Assembly: GCF_900108855.1 (NCBI RefSeq)
Contig: NZ_FNXY01000006.1
Coordinates: 548,698 to 612,697, forward strand
Reading direction: 5' to 3'
DNA from: Dyadobacter koreensis
Lineage (GTDB): Bacteria > Bacteroidota > Bacteroidia > Cytophagales > Spirosomataceae
DNA: 64,000 bases
In this document: positions 43,213 through 52,222 of the stretch, piece by piece
How the letters are laid out: the number at the start of each line of letters is the position of its first letter
Numbering within the stretch: the first letter of the stretch is position 1
Notes under the pieces: generated by a model
What the model saw: only the letters and a program-made list of their open reading frames with translations
What the model was told of the DNA's origin: nothing
Databases searched by the model: none
Program-made: the position numbers and the translations under genes

Positions 43213-44550
43213 ATGATCCATTATCTAAAAATTAGAAATTTTGGCGCAATCAAAGAGGAAGCCGAAATAAATTTTGAGGTAGCCGAAGGTGTTGAAGAGG
43301 ATGCCTATGAACAGGTGATGGCCGACGGTCGAAAATTGTTGAAGCTGGCATATATTTATGGTGCTAACGCTTCCGGAAAGACTACGTTTTTGCAGGCATT
43401 CGAATTTTTGAGAAAATTGCTGCTGAAACCTATTGAGAACAAAGCAGGTGAGCTGGCATTTGATCCCTTTCTTTTTTGCGAGCAGGCCTACAAGAAACAT
43501 TCTTATATGGAGATGTCCTTTTATAAGGAAGGCCTCCGCTATGTATATAGTGTAAATTTTAATAAGCAGTCCGTATTAGATGAGCGGCTGGTATTTTACC
43601 AGACTGTACGGCCAACCGAGCTTTTTACAAGAGAAACCGATCTGGAAAAACGCCTTGCCAAGATCCAGTTCGGAAGCAGGATCAAAATACCGGCCAGAGA
43701 AAAAGACCTGCTGGAAGGTAACACCTTACACAACAATACGGTACTGGGCGCCTACGCTAAAACCAATGCTGATATTCCCGAACTGGAGGAGTTAAACAAA
43801 TGGCTGAACACCTATTTTTTAGGGTTGATTACCTCAGCAAACAACTTGACCGAAGTTACAGCACAACTCATCGACAGAAATCCAGGCATTAACAGCTGGA
43901 TAAACGATTTTCTTAATAAAGCGGACAGGCAAATCATGAGCGTGCAGGTACCGGAATCCAACGATCAGATCGGAATGCCGCTGGAAGATGCTTTTCATAA
44001 TGAATTCAAAAATAGTATTCTGGGGACGGATAGAAAGTTTGCCAGCAGCGCTGGCGTGGCTGGTATAACTAATGTAAAATATTATGGAGGCCCAAGTGAA
44101 CGAAGAATAGAGTTCATCCATCAGGTAGGCAAAGAGGACAGGTATGCGCTTTCCATACAAAAGGAGAGTAGTGGCACAAAGAGGTATTTCGGCTTAGGTG
44201 GGCCATTGTATGAATTGATTCATGGTTCACACATTGTGTGTATCGATGAGCTTGAGACATCCTTACACCCTGACTTAATGAAGCACTTTTTACAAGTGTT
44301 TCTGATGAATTCGACGTACTCTCAATTATTGATAACGACCCACAATTTCTCGCTGATGGCTGATCAGGATTTTATCCGTCGCGATGCGCTGTGGTTTAGC
44401 GAAAAAGCGGTCGATGGTTCGGTGTCACTATTTGCCGCATCTGATTTTGATACAACTACGCTGAGAAAGGAAGCGAACCTGATTAACGCCTACAAGGCAG
44501 GAAGACTGGGTGCTAAGCCCAATTTAGGCTCTCCGTATATCACCCAGTAA
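43213..44550 (+). CDS. AAA/ABC-type ATPase of an AbiL/RloA-like pair
   Basis: A 445-residue ATPase of the AAA_15/AAA_21 (OLD/RecN/SMC-like) class. It begins IHYLKIRNFGAIKEEAEINF, with Walker A YGANASGKTT at about residues 49-58, a short coiled-coil/insertion region, the ABC-like signature SSGTKRYFGLGGPLYELI and Walker B HIVCIDELETSLHP, followed by LLITTHNFSLM. The RloB gene starts 6 bp after its stop. AbiLi/AbiLii and RloA/RloB pairs of this form cause phage abortive infection or accompany restriction loci. Membership in that defence class is an inference from the pairing. Confidence 0.82.
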   Translation: MIHYLKIRNFGAIKEEAEINFEVAEGVEEDAYEQVMADGRKLLKLAYIYGANASGKTTFLQAFEFLRKLLLKPIENKAGELAFDPFLFCEQAYKKHSYMEMSFYKEGLRYVYSVNFNKQSVLDERLVFYQTVRPTELFTRETDLEKRLAKIQFGSRIKIPAREKDLLEGNTLHNNTVLGAYAKTNADIPELEELNKWLNTYFLGLITSANNLTEVTAQLIDRNPGINSWINDFLNKADRQIMSVQVPESNDQIGMPLEDAFHNEFKNSILGTDRKFASSAGVAGITNVKYYGGPSERRIEFIHQVGKEDRYALSIQKESSGTKRYFGLGGPLYELIHGSHIVCIDELETSLHPDLMKHFLQVFLMNSTYSQLLITTHNFSLMADQDFIRRDALWFSEKAVDGSVSLFAASDFDTTTLRKEANLINAYKAGRLGAKPNLGSPYITQ

Positions 44551-44555
44551 ATATT

Positions 44556-45173
44556 ATGGCGAGAGCTTTTAAAAATAAGAGAGCGAAACAGACTGTTGCA
44601 TTGGTTGGAGATGGGCAGACGGAGAGAATTTATTTTGCCAACGTCCGTGATAGTGATAGGCCAGAAAACCTGTCTATTTTCCCTGACTATCCAAGAAGAA
44701 TTGGTAGTTACAAGGGGGTGCTGGATCGGGCTCTTGCACTCAAAGGGGATGGATACGATCATGTTTATGCATTGATTGACATGGATAAAATAATAGATGA
44801 AGACCGAATTTTGGAATACCGCCGGGTAAAAGCGGCTGTACAAAAAGCTGGGGTGATTGTCCTTGAAAACAATCCGTGCTTTGAAATCTGGATATTACTT
44901 CATTTCGTGGCCACCGGAAAGCTTTTTGCCAACTGCTCCGAAGTAGTCGCCGAACTTAGAAGAGTAAATGATATGGCTGGCTATGAAAAAGGGGAACGTT
45001 ATTTAGTAAATGCAAGGCTGTATGAGCGCTTTAAAACACAGCTGTTGGAACATGCAGTTCCTTATGCAAAAAGACTGGAAGTAAACCGGGAGGATTTTGA
45101 TATCAGGTACCCCCGCTGTGAAACTTACCGCTTTTTTGAATGGTATTTTGAAAATATCTTAGCAGGTCAATAA
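44556..45173 (+). CDS. RloB family protein (Toprim-like, AbiLii-like)
   Basis: A 205-residue protein starting MARAFKNKRAKQTVALVGDG, with the acidic catalytic-type Glu23 in GQTERIYF and an Asp-x-Asp in YALIDMDKI (Asp73, Asp75), both as in the Toprim-like RloB fold. Then VIVLENNPCFEIWILLHF, a hallmark of RloB (NPCFExWLLLHF). It is expected to be the nuclease-like partner of the ATPase encoded just upstream. Confidence 0.85.
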   Translation: MARAFKNKRAKQTVALVGDGQTERIYFANVRDSDRPENLSIFPDYPRRIGSYKGVLDRALALKGDGYDHVYALIDMDKIIDEDRILEYRRVKAAVQKAGVIVLENNPCFEIWILLHFVATGKLFANCSEVVAELRRVNDMAGYEKGERYLVNARLYERFKTQLLEHAVPYAKRLEVNREDFDIRYPRCETYRFFEWYFENILAGQ

Positions 45174-45203
45174 ATTCGATTACAAAATCTCTTTTAAAGG
45201 TTT

Positions 45204-45608
45204 CTAAAAATCAGTTTTCCCCTTCAACAACTCCACTTTTTCCCTCTCACTTTGAAGCAAGCGTTCAAGTAATGCTACCTTTTCATCATAAAGCTGAATA
45301 ATCTTCTCGAGAGGATTAATGGTGCATAAATAATTGTTATTATTTGAGCTATTATCGCCAAAACTATTTCCAATAATATTGAACACAGCTTCTTCGCTAA
45401 AATTTTTAATTCCTTCAACGGGCACTCCTAAGATTTGTGCAATCTGTTCTAATATCTGTTCTTCCAAAGTTTCGCTTTGTTCAATTTTAGACACAGTCTG
45501 CTGACTGACTTTCAGCTCAAAAGCTAAGGCTTCCTGCTTAAGTCCGCGGAGTTCGCGGATTCGGCTTATTTTGTGTCCTATGTGGTTGGGTTTTGTTGAT
45601 GTGCTCAT
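45204..45608 (-). CDS. XRE-family transcriptional regulator
   Basis: A 134-residue protein with an N-terminal HTH (IGHKISRIRELRGLKQEALAFELKVSQQTVSKIEQ) and a C-terminal coiled coil (LYDEKVALLERLLQSEREKVELLKG) likely for dimerisation. A polar linker with an asparagine run (SSNNNN) joins them. It is divergent from the NTase-HEPN cassette and convergent with the RloAB pair, so it could regulate either. The start at 45608 lies 5 bp from a -7 box, giving a leaderless transcript. Confidence 0.85.
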   Translation of the reverse strand: MSTSTKPNHIGHKISRIRELRGLKQEALAFELKVSQQTVSKIEQSETLEEQILEQIAQILGVPVEGIKNFSEEAVFNIIGNSFGDNSSNNNNYLCTINPLEKIIQLYDEKVALLERLLQSEREKVELLKGKTDF

Positions 45609-45613
45609 AGTTA

Positions 45614-45644
45614 CAAATATAAAAAAACTTTCAGGGAACGGCAA
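45614..45644 (-). promoter_or_regulatory. Promoter of the XRE regulator (TTG-N20-TATATTTG), leaderless
   Basis: On the minus strand a TTG (45642-45644) and a TATATTTG (45614-45621) are 20 bp apart. The -7 box ends only 5 bp before the ATG, so the mRNA should start at or very near the start codon. Confidence 0.6.
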
Positions 45645-45831
45645 TTTATCCGAGCAGGTAATATACGCATCAAAATTGGTAGAATACAAGTCCGTTTGGT
45701 TCTATACCTCCCTCGCATGTTTTTCATTTGCTAAAAAAATAGCATATGGAAAATTTAAACAATGCATCAAATCAGGAGCCGACCAAGGCCAGCGACCAGC
45801 CAACAGCAGCTACGATAAATCATATTACGTT

Positions 45832-46698
45832 ATGCAAGATAATAGTCTGGATCGAAATGACAGTTGGACAGGGAAAATTACCTCCCTAGCGCGTGGTGCG
45901 TCTAATCAATTTAGGCTGAAACCAATTGTGGATCTTTTAATAGCCGCTATCTCACCGGAGCGGATATTTATGATTAGCTACAAAGGCCTGCCGCAGCATC
46001 ATATTGACAGCTATACCGAAATACTCGTGACCCTTGATGATGATGAACATGTAGATGAGGACCAATATCTGAATTTTGTTAAAATGGCCTTCTCTCAACA
46101 TCCGGATATTTTAGTCTCTCTTGGAGGTGCTTCGGAGGTTAAAGGATATCTCCAATTTGGTAGCCCATATCACTGCTCACATTTTCGAAATCAGTTTCAG
46201 GTCTATTCCCGTAAAAGATCTGCTATTACTGAAATGGACCAGGATCAATTAGATAAATTAAAAGCAGAAGCGGACGCGCGTTTCCTGGCTACCTTTTCCA
46301 AGGCTCAGCAATTATTGGCCGTGGCTAATAAATTTTTGAAAGAAGACAAGATGGATTTAGGTGCCTTCATACTTTATCAGACGCTCCATCTGCTGTATCA
46401 ATCCGTCATTAACACTTTTAAAGGTCCAATACCTGAAACATTTTCCGCGGCTGAATATCAAAAGCTCGCAGAAGAGTATTTACCAATCATGGCCAGGAAT
46501 AACCGCTTCACTCATTTATTAAATAGACTGGAACAGGCCTGCAGCCTGCAGGGGCAGCATAACTTTCAAAATAGTAAAGTTTCCATGGAGCTGTTGTTAA
46601 TTGATGTTAGCATTTTGATGAACATCTGTGAAACAGCCATCATGTGTAAGCTCAGCCAATTCGATAGCCCCTCTGCAATGCCCGAAACGAAGATTTAA
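45832..46698 (+). CDS. Degenerate nucleotidyltransferase-HEPN protein (cassette gene 1)
   Basis: A 288-residue protein. Residues about 20-120 (LKPIVDLLIAAISPERIFMIS ... YTEILVTLDDD ... HFRNQFQVYSRKR) resemble the N-terminal part of the modules in the 47.0-kb protein, and the rest is a helical HEPN-like domain (LGAFILYQTLHLLYQSVINT). No GSxxxGxxxSDxD motif and no R-x4-6-H HEPN motif is seen, so it is probably non-catalytic. The start at ATG 45832 is chosen by alignment with the sister modules; the longer frame starts inside the divergent XRE gene. A 47-codon frame at 45746-45889 overlaps this start and may be a leader. Confidence 0.65.
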   Translation: MQDNSLDRNDSWTGKITSLARGASNQFRLKPIVDLLIAAISPERIFMISYKGLPQHHIDSYTEILVTLDDDEHVDEDQYLNFVKMAFSQHPDILVSLGGASEVKGYLQFGSPYHCSHFRNQFQVYSRKRSAITEMDQDQLDKLKAEADARFLATFSKAQQLLAVANKFLKEDKMDLGAFILYQTLHLLYQSVINTFKGPIPETFSAAEYQKLAEEYLPIMARNNRFTHLLNRLEQACSLQGQHNFQNSKVSMELLLIDVSILMNICETAIMCKLSQFDSPSAMPETKI

Positions 46699-46719
46699 CT
46701 CATTTAAACTTTGTAAATC

Positions 46720-46977
46720 ATGAGCACAATATTCAATATCAACAATTTCTATGGTGGTAAGGTTATTATTTCCGATTCCGGTAACGAGTGGAGAGCGCTG
46801 ATCGAAATTTTTATCAGTAAACAGCAGCAGCGCAACGACCGCATTAACCAGTTACTGGAAGTGCTCGCTAATGCAGAACCGGAAGAAAAGCAGAAAGCCA
46901 TTTCTACACTGCACCTGCTTCAAAAGGATAACGAAGCTTATCTGGCAGCATTCAAGCAAGTCACAAACGGCGAATAG
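46720..46977 (+). CDS. Small protein of the NTase-HEPN cassette (85 aa)
   Basis: An 85-residue protein, STIFNINNFYGGKVIISDSG followed by helical ENAEPEEKQKAISTLHLLQK-type sequence. The N-terminal FNINNFYGGKVI is beta-like, the remainder helical. It sits 21 bp after gene 1 and 45 bp before the large NTase-HEPN gene, all on one strand. No family is recognised. Its size and place suggest a regulator, adaptor or antitoxin, but that is speculative. Confidence 0.6.
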   Translation: MSTIFNINNFYGGKVIISDSGNEWRALIEIFISKQQQRNDRINQLLEVLANAEPEEKQKAISTLHLLQKDNEAYLAAFKQVTNGE

Positions 46978-47022
46978 CACTGGAATGTCAACTAATCATC
47001 ATAAAAACCTTCAAGGGAAATC

Positions 47023-48729
47023 ATGGAAAAGCTTGAAACCAATCGAACTGAAACCGGTTCATTGAAGGGCATCATTGGTCAGATTATCGCGTTGGTCGAT
47101 GTGGAAAGGATTTATGTGCATAAGAATGAGAAAGAAGAAATCTGTCATACTGTGCTGACCATCCTGATTGCAAATACCTGCACAAAGTCTCCTGCCGAAC
47201 TGCTGCCCCTTGTCAATATTCTTTTTAACGAGCAACACGAACTGCGCTTCACCCTGCATCCAGCCCATCAAATCAAGGACGCCATAAGCAAAGGCAATCT
47301 TTATTTTTACAATATATGTACAGAAGCTAATCTGCGTTACGGTAAAGCCGGGTCAGATTATGAGCTCATTTCAACATCTTTGAACCGGCACGAAATGCTG
47401 GGAAATGCCCGGAAGCAGTATGACTTGGAAGAAGAAAAAATCAAAGCGTTTGTTAGTGGAGCAGATTTTTATCTGGAAAAAGAAAACTACGCTCAATCAG
47501 CATTTATGCTTCATCAAGCAATTGAACTTAACTACCGGGCTATTGAGCATTTTATAACCGGAAAATCAAAAATCACGCACAGCATCAAGGCACATCAAAA
47601 ATATCTTGAACCCTACTGCACAGAACTGAGCAACATCTTTTTAGCAGACTTTGAAAGGGATATGGAACTTCTGAGATTACTGGATGATGCGTATCTCGCT
47701 GTCCGTTATGAAAACAGCTACCAGATTAATAAACAGGATCTGTCGGCATTGCGGGTAAAAGCCAGCGAAGTAAAATTGGCAGCCCTTAAAACCTATCAGC
47801 AAATACTGAATAACTTCCAGCCGTCATCAACGGTCGCTAAACTGCCGGAAACAGTTAAACAACAAAATCAAAAGTTTGATGATTTAGATGTGCCATTTTC
47901 ATTAATTGAGCAAATATGCGGAAGTTTTGATGTAGAGCGGATTTATTGTTTCGGAAAACGAACGTATCTGGCTTCCCGTTCTAATCCGTTTTACAATATC
48001 CCGGCTGAGCATATAGAAAAGGACCATTATGATTTAGTGGTGATTACTTCGGAAAAGGCAACTGAGAAAGCTTCGGATGTACAATGCAGAATAAATGATA
48101 ACAGCGGCAATCTCTACACAGCTTTACTACTGGCGCATACCAAGCAATCATTTCAAATATCTCTGAAATCCAATAACCGCTTTTTCCATAATCTGCTTCT
48201 TTATGGCGTACCAGTGTATCATAAAAAAGGGCTAACTACCGAACCTGCATTACCAGAATATGATCCGTCAAACACATCTTTTCACTGCCAAATGCATTGG
48301 CACCAGCGTTACTACCGTGGTAAAGCATTTATTGAAGCAGCTGGCAGCGTATGGGATGAAGGTGAAGAAACGGTCGCTTTATCTCTTCTTAATCAAGGCA
48401 TTGAACAAATTTGCCTGGGACTCATCTATGTTTTTCTTGGCTACCGGCCAAATCAACATTCTCTATCCCAACTCTTTGACCTTTGCTTTAATTTTACCCC
48501 CCTGGCAGACTCTATCTTTCCGCGCAACACGCCCGAAGATCTGAGAATTTTCAATATGCTGTCCAAAAGTGCAAATCATGGGCGGTTCATGATTAATGTA
48601 TCAGTTGATCCTACTGATACCGGATTAATATACCGGCGGAGTAAAATTTTGATTGAAGAATCGGAGCGTTTGGTTACAGAGAAGCTGAATAAAATTAAGG
48701 GGAACCAGCCCAGCTCATACGTTCTGTGA
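47023..48729 (+). CDS. Tandem degenerate nucleotidyltransferase-HEPN protein (cassette gene 3)
   Basis: A 568-residue protein made of two similar modules. Module 1 (about 1-262): IIGQIIALVDVERIYVHKNE, a region with TILIANTCTK, then HEPN-like QSAFMLHQAIELNYRAIEHF. Module 2 (about 290-568): LIEQICGSFDVERIYCFGKR, YDLVVITSEKATEK, then VALSLLNQGIEQICLGLIYVF and NQHSLSQLFDLC with IFPRNTPEDLRIFNML. Both share the (DVERIY) start with gene 1 in looser form (SPERIF). Each module shows an R-x3-H rather than the R-x4-6-H of active HEPN RNases. The family is common next to integrated elements in Bacteroidota; function unknown. Confidence 0.7.
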   Translation: MEKLETNRTETGSLKGIIGQIIALVDVERIYVHKNEKEEICHTVLTILIANTCTKSPAELLPLVNILFNEQHELRFTLHPAHQIKDAISKGNLYFYNICTEANLRYGKAGSDYELISTSLNRHEMLGNARKQYDLEEEKIKAFVSGADFYLEKENYAQSAFMLHQAIELNYRAIEHFITGKSKITHSIKAHQKYLEPYCTELSNIFLADFERDMELLRLLDDAYLAVRYENSYQINKQDLSALRVKASEVKLAALKTYQQILNNFQPSSTVAKLPETVKQQNQKFDDLDVPFSLIEQICGSFDVERIYCFGKRTYLASRSNPFYNIPAEHIEKDHYDLVVITSEKATEKASDVQCRINDNSGNLYTALLLAHTKQSFQISLKSNNRFFHNLLLYGVPVYHKKGLTTEPALPEYDPSNTSFHCQMHWHQRYYRGKAFIEAAGSVWDEGEETVALSLLNQGIEQICLGLIYVFLGYRPNQHSLSQLFDLCFNFTPLADSIFPRNTPEDLRIFNMLSKSANHGRFMINVSVDPTDTGLIYRRSKILIEESERLVTEKLNKIKGNQPSSYVL

Positions 48730-49260
48730 CACTTCCATCGCATAAAGCCCGTTACAAGATCACTATTTTGGGTGAGAACCATGCAATGAAATTCACAAAG
48801 TCAGGCATGTATTCCTACTAAATCAGTTGACTCTATGAACTTATTCCTTAGTTCGCTGACCTTACGGATTAAAAAAGACAAGTTCGTACTAGATAAGTTT
48901 ATTTCTTATCAAATTCAGTTTTAATCACTCCGTTTGAAAGAATTTAACGCGTTTTTATTCTCACTTCCTTCCCGGGAATTGGAACTCCTCCGAAATGAGC
49001 ATCTTAAAAAACCGGGTCGTGTACAAAATGAATATACAGTGTATCATCAGAAAAGTAGCCCAGCGACCAGCTATTAAAACGGAATCATACAATTTGTTTA
49101 CTACCGACCGATTAAACGCAGTCACGTCCGTCTTAGATTTTGGCCAGTAACTACGAAGCAGATGTGGTGTTAATAGCAAGGATAGCCAAACTAGTGAGGA
49201 TCCAAAATGTTTTTTTGTTCATTGACAACATGATATTTAAAATTTAAAAGCAAAGGGACA
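48730..49260. other. Intergenic region without recognised features
   Basis: A 531-bp gap between the NTase-HEPN cassette and the TonB operon. Short frames exist on both strands but have no recognisable protein character. No strong hairpin is seen. It may be a junction between island modules. Confidence 0.4.
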
Positions 49261-49887
49261 TTACCTGAAATATAATGATAATCCCAGACGAAAACGGTTG
49301 CCTCTGATCATATCATTTTTTTCATAGTCTACAAGTAGCGGTAGGTTATATTGAGTCTGCAAACCCATATACTTGCCGATTCGACAACTTAATCCCAGTG
49401 CCCCAAACATGACGTAATTGTTCGTACTAATTGAAACTTTGCTCCCTGACAATCCATCTATAAATGAAAGCTGGCCTATGTTATACCCTGATGACAATTG
49501 TACAAACGGAGTCAGCCGGAAAGGAAGCACATAATAACGGGCGTACAGCTCTGGTGTGAAAGCATATTCCCTTACCCCACCACGATTAAAGCTCGCCCAG
49601 CTATTCCCCCGCTTAGAAAATCGATTGGCCACAGACATTTGGAGGCCTACAACCAGGCGGTCAGCAACCACATAGCCTGCCTGGGGGGTCAGAGACCAGC
49701 CAGCAATATGCTCACTATTATTTGCAGAAGCATTCAATGAAAAGGTAAGAGCTCCCTTTTTTAAGTTCTTATAAGTGGGACTCTGTGATGACACCTCAAT
49801 CTGTTCCGTGTTTTGATTTTCCTGCGCAATCAGGTTATTGGTAAGTAATAAAAGGCTGACAAGAGAGAAAAGACGTAATGTTTTCAT
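49261..49887 (-). CDS. Outer membrane beta-barrel protein
   Basis: A 208-residue protein with a signal peptide (MKTLRLFSLVSLLLLTNNLIAQ) and strands typical of a small barrel (GWSLTPQAGYVVADRLVVGLQ, YARYYVLPFRLTPFVQLSSGY, NRFRLGLSLYFR) ending in an aromatic-rich C-terminus. It starts 13 bp after the TonB receptor gene and belongs to that operon. Its function with the receptor is unknown. Confidence 0.8.
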   Translation of the reverse strand: MKTLRLFSLVSLLLLTNNLIAQENQNTEQIEVSSQSPTYKNLKKGALTFSLNASANNSEHIAGWSLTPQAGYVVADRLVVGLQMSVANRFSKRGNSWASFNRGGVREYAFTPELYARYYVLPFRLTPFVQLSSGYNIGQLSFIDGLSGSKVSISTNNYVMFGALGLSCRIGKYMGLQTQYNLPLLVDYEKNDMIRGNRFRLGLSLYFR

Positions 49888-49900
49888 AGCTGATATTAAT

Positions 49901-52222
49901 TTAAAATTTAAGCGTGTAACCTATATAAGGCAGTATTGGGAAAAATGAAACCTGCTTTATTGTAATCTTCGTTGGCACTAAATCCTGATTCCGCTCAGTT
50001 TTCATATCCAGATACAGTGGGTTGTTTCTATTATAAGCATTGTATAGACCTAATCGAAGCTCTGCATTACGTTTGCGGGGCGTTATCAAAGATTTGCTTG
50101 CGCCAATGTCCAGCCGGTGAAATGCAGGCATTCTGCCGTTGTTTCTTTTATCATATATAAATCTGGGGCCGCCGCTATTTTCAGTAATAAAGGCCGCTTC
50201 CGGTAAAGTGACGGCATGTCCGTTCTGGTAAATAAAACTGGCACTTAACTTCCATTTTTTGCCAATGGCGTAATTTGCGGTTATCGCTACATTATGCCGC
50301 CTGTCATACTTCATTGGGTACCATGCTGCATGATTAATTTCCGAAAACTTTCGTTCCGACTTTGAGAAGGTATAAGAGACCCATCCATTGAATTTGCCAG
50401 CCTTTTTACTCAACATCAATTCAATTCCCTTCACACGCCCCACACCGTTTTTGATGACAATGTCATCCCAGGAATCAGCAAGCAAGCCGCTAAAATTGGT
50501 ACCATCAGGATAATCGATCAGGTTTTTCATCTTTTTGGTATAAGCTTCCAAAGACAGTTCCAAACCTCCCTTTGAAAAAGTCTTGTACACACCGAATGAC
50601 AATTGCGCGCTTCGCGAAGGAACTACCTTCCCTGTGGAAGGAAGCCAGGCATCATAGCCAAAGCCAAAACCGTTGTTGGTAAGTAGATGAACGTATTGAT
50701 TCATGATGGCATAGCCGCCCTTGAGTGCCCAGTTGGCCGGAAGCGACCAGTTCAACCCCAGGCGTGGTTCCGGATTAAAAAAAGTCCGGTTATTGACATG
50801 ATACGTACTATAGCGAAGACCGGGATTAAAGTGCAACCTGTCAGTTAGGCTGATATTAGCATCCACGTGAAAGTCCAGCTGCGTTGCGGGGAGCGTTCCC
50901 TTTCCGGTCTCAAGCTGTGATCCACTGTAATTGCTATTTGTAACAAAAGGACTAAAAGAATGCCTGGTGAGGTCCAGGCCAAACTTAAGATTCGCACGAT
51001 TGGAGAGAAAATAGTCAAACTGAGCTTTAGTACCTAAATCCGTTACCCCCGCGTTGGTGTTCCGATAAAGTTTCACAGGTTCCGCGTCCACATTGAGGTC
51101 TTCAAAGTTATTGGCCAGCTCGCTAGTGTACTTGGAATAGAGCAAAATGAACCTTGCAAAAAGTTTTTGAGAGAATACTTTGCTATACCTCAGGGTTGCG
51201 GTCGTGTTTCCCCAGTTGTTACCCAGTGAGGTTTCCGTTGACCTTCCGTTTATAGCGCTCCATTCCCCGTAGATAAATCTGTCAAAACCATTGTAAAGAC
51301 TTACGTAAATTTGATCCGTTTTATTAATCTGATAGTTGAATTTTGCGTTCAGGTCATAAAAACGATACTTTCGGTATTCACCATATCCGCTTGTTTTCTT
51401 AGGCTGTAATAAGGAAGAAAGTCCCAGTGTGGAAACTCGTCCCGACACAATAAATGAAGCCTTGTTTTTAACGATCGGCCCTTCCAATGTCAGACTTTGG
51501 TTGAGCAGGCCAATTCCTACTTCCCCGCCAAATTTCTGGTTGTTCCCATCTTTCATCGTCAGGTCTATCACCGAAGCGAGCCTGCCGCCATACCGGGCAG
51601 GGAATGCGCCTTTGTATAAATCTACCGATTTGAGAGAATTTGGATTAAAAACAGAAAAGAATCCACCCAAATGCGTGACATTGTAAACAGGGACTTCATC
51701 CAGTAAGATCAAATTTTGATCCGGTGTTCCTCCCCGGATATACAAACCGGCACTTCCTTCCGTTCCGGTGGAAACGCCGGGTGTAAAACTTAACGCCTTC
51801 AGTACGTCCACCTCACCCAAAAGCGCAGGCATTGATTTTATTTTGTCCATCGGAATCGATAAACTTCCATTAGGCGCATCCATAGTTTTGATTTCTTTCA
51901 CAGTTACCTCTTTCAGAAGGTTGTCCTGCGTTAACTTGATATCCAAGGGGAACTTATGCCGGGCAAAATCCTTGATGTATAAAGGCGCATAGCCAACAAA
52001 GCTGACTTTAAGAGCGAGGCTATGCGTAGGAATTTCCAGACTAAAAAATCCGTATGCATTTGTCTGCACGCCCGTTTGCGACAGAATGTCCCGCACGGTG
52101 GCACCTATGAGCAGTTCTCCGTTTGCGGCATCGCGCACGGTTCCACTGATAATTAATTTTTGAGAAAAGGCTATTTGTACGCTCGTTAACAGGAAAAAGG
52201 CAATTACTAAGTATTTTGTCAT
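49901..52222 (-). CDS. TonB-dependent receptor (outer membrane transporter)
   Basis: A 773-residue protein with a signal peptide (residues 1-20), a carboxypeptidase-regulatory-like domain (LIISGTVRDAANGELLIGATV ... GFFSLEIPT), a plug domain (PALLGEVDVLKALSFTPGV, GLYIRGGTPDQNLILLDEVPV) and a C-terminal 22-strand barrel ending PYIGYTLKF. It imports a large or bound substrate across the outer membrane. It lies in an operon: DUF4249 lipoprotein, receptor, beta-barrel. Four bases (ATGA) overlap the DUF4249 stop. The substrate is unknown, and a two-component system next door may control the operon. Confidence 0.92.
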   Translation of the reverse strand: MTKYLVIAFFLLTSVQIAFSQKLIISGTVRDAANGELLIGATVRDILSQTGVQTNAYGFFSLEIPTHSLALKVSFVGYAPLYIKDFARHKFPLDIKLTQDNLLKEVTVKEIKTMDAPNGSLSIPMDKIKSMPALLGEVDVLKALSFTPGVSTGTEGSAGLYIRGGTPDQNLILLDEVPVYNVTHLGGFFSVFNPNSLKSVDLYKGAFPARYGGRLASVIDLTMKDGNNQKFGGEVGIGLLNQSLTLEGPIVKNKASFIVSGRVSTLGLSSLLQPKKTSGYGEYRKYRFYDLNAKFNYQINKTDQIYVSLYNGFDRFIYGEWSAINGRSTETSLGNNWGNTTATLRYSKVFSQKLFARFILLYSKYTSELANNFEDLNVDAEPVKLYRNTNAGVTDLGTKAQFDYFLSNRANLKFGLDLTRHSFSPFVTNSNYSGSQLETGKGTLPATQLDFHVDANISLTDRLHFNPGLRYSTYHVNNRTFFNPEPRLGLNWSLPANWALKGGYAIMNQYVHLLTNNGFGFGYDAWLPSTGKVVPSRSAQLSFGVYKTFSKGGLELSLEAYTKKMKNLIDYPDGTNFSGLLADSWDDIVIKNGVGRVKGIELMLSKKAGKFNGWVSYTFSKSERKFSEINHAAWYPMKYDRRHNVAITANYAIGKKWKLSASFIYQNGHAVTLPEAAFITENSGGPRFIYDKRNNGRMPAFHRLDIGASKSLITPRKRNAELRLGLYNAYNRNNPLYLDMKTERNQDLVPTKITIKQVSFFPILPYIGYTLKF

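Noticed and set aside
45746..45889. A 47-codon frame (MENLNNASNQEPTKASDQPT...) overlapping the first cassette gene
   Set aside because: The N-terminus looks protein-like, but the frame soon becomes unlikely and overlaps the better supported gene start; kept only as a possible leader.
48961..49179. A 72-codon minus-strand frame in the 48.7-49.3 kb gap
   Set aside because: Random-looking sequence without family, promoter or partner.
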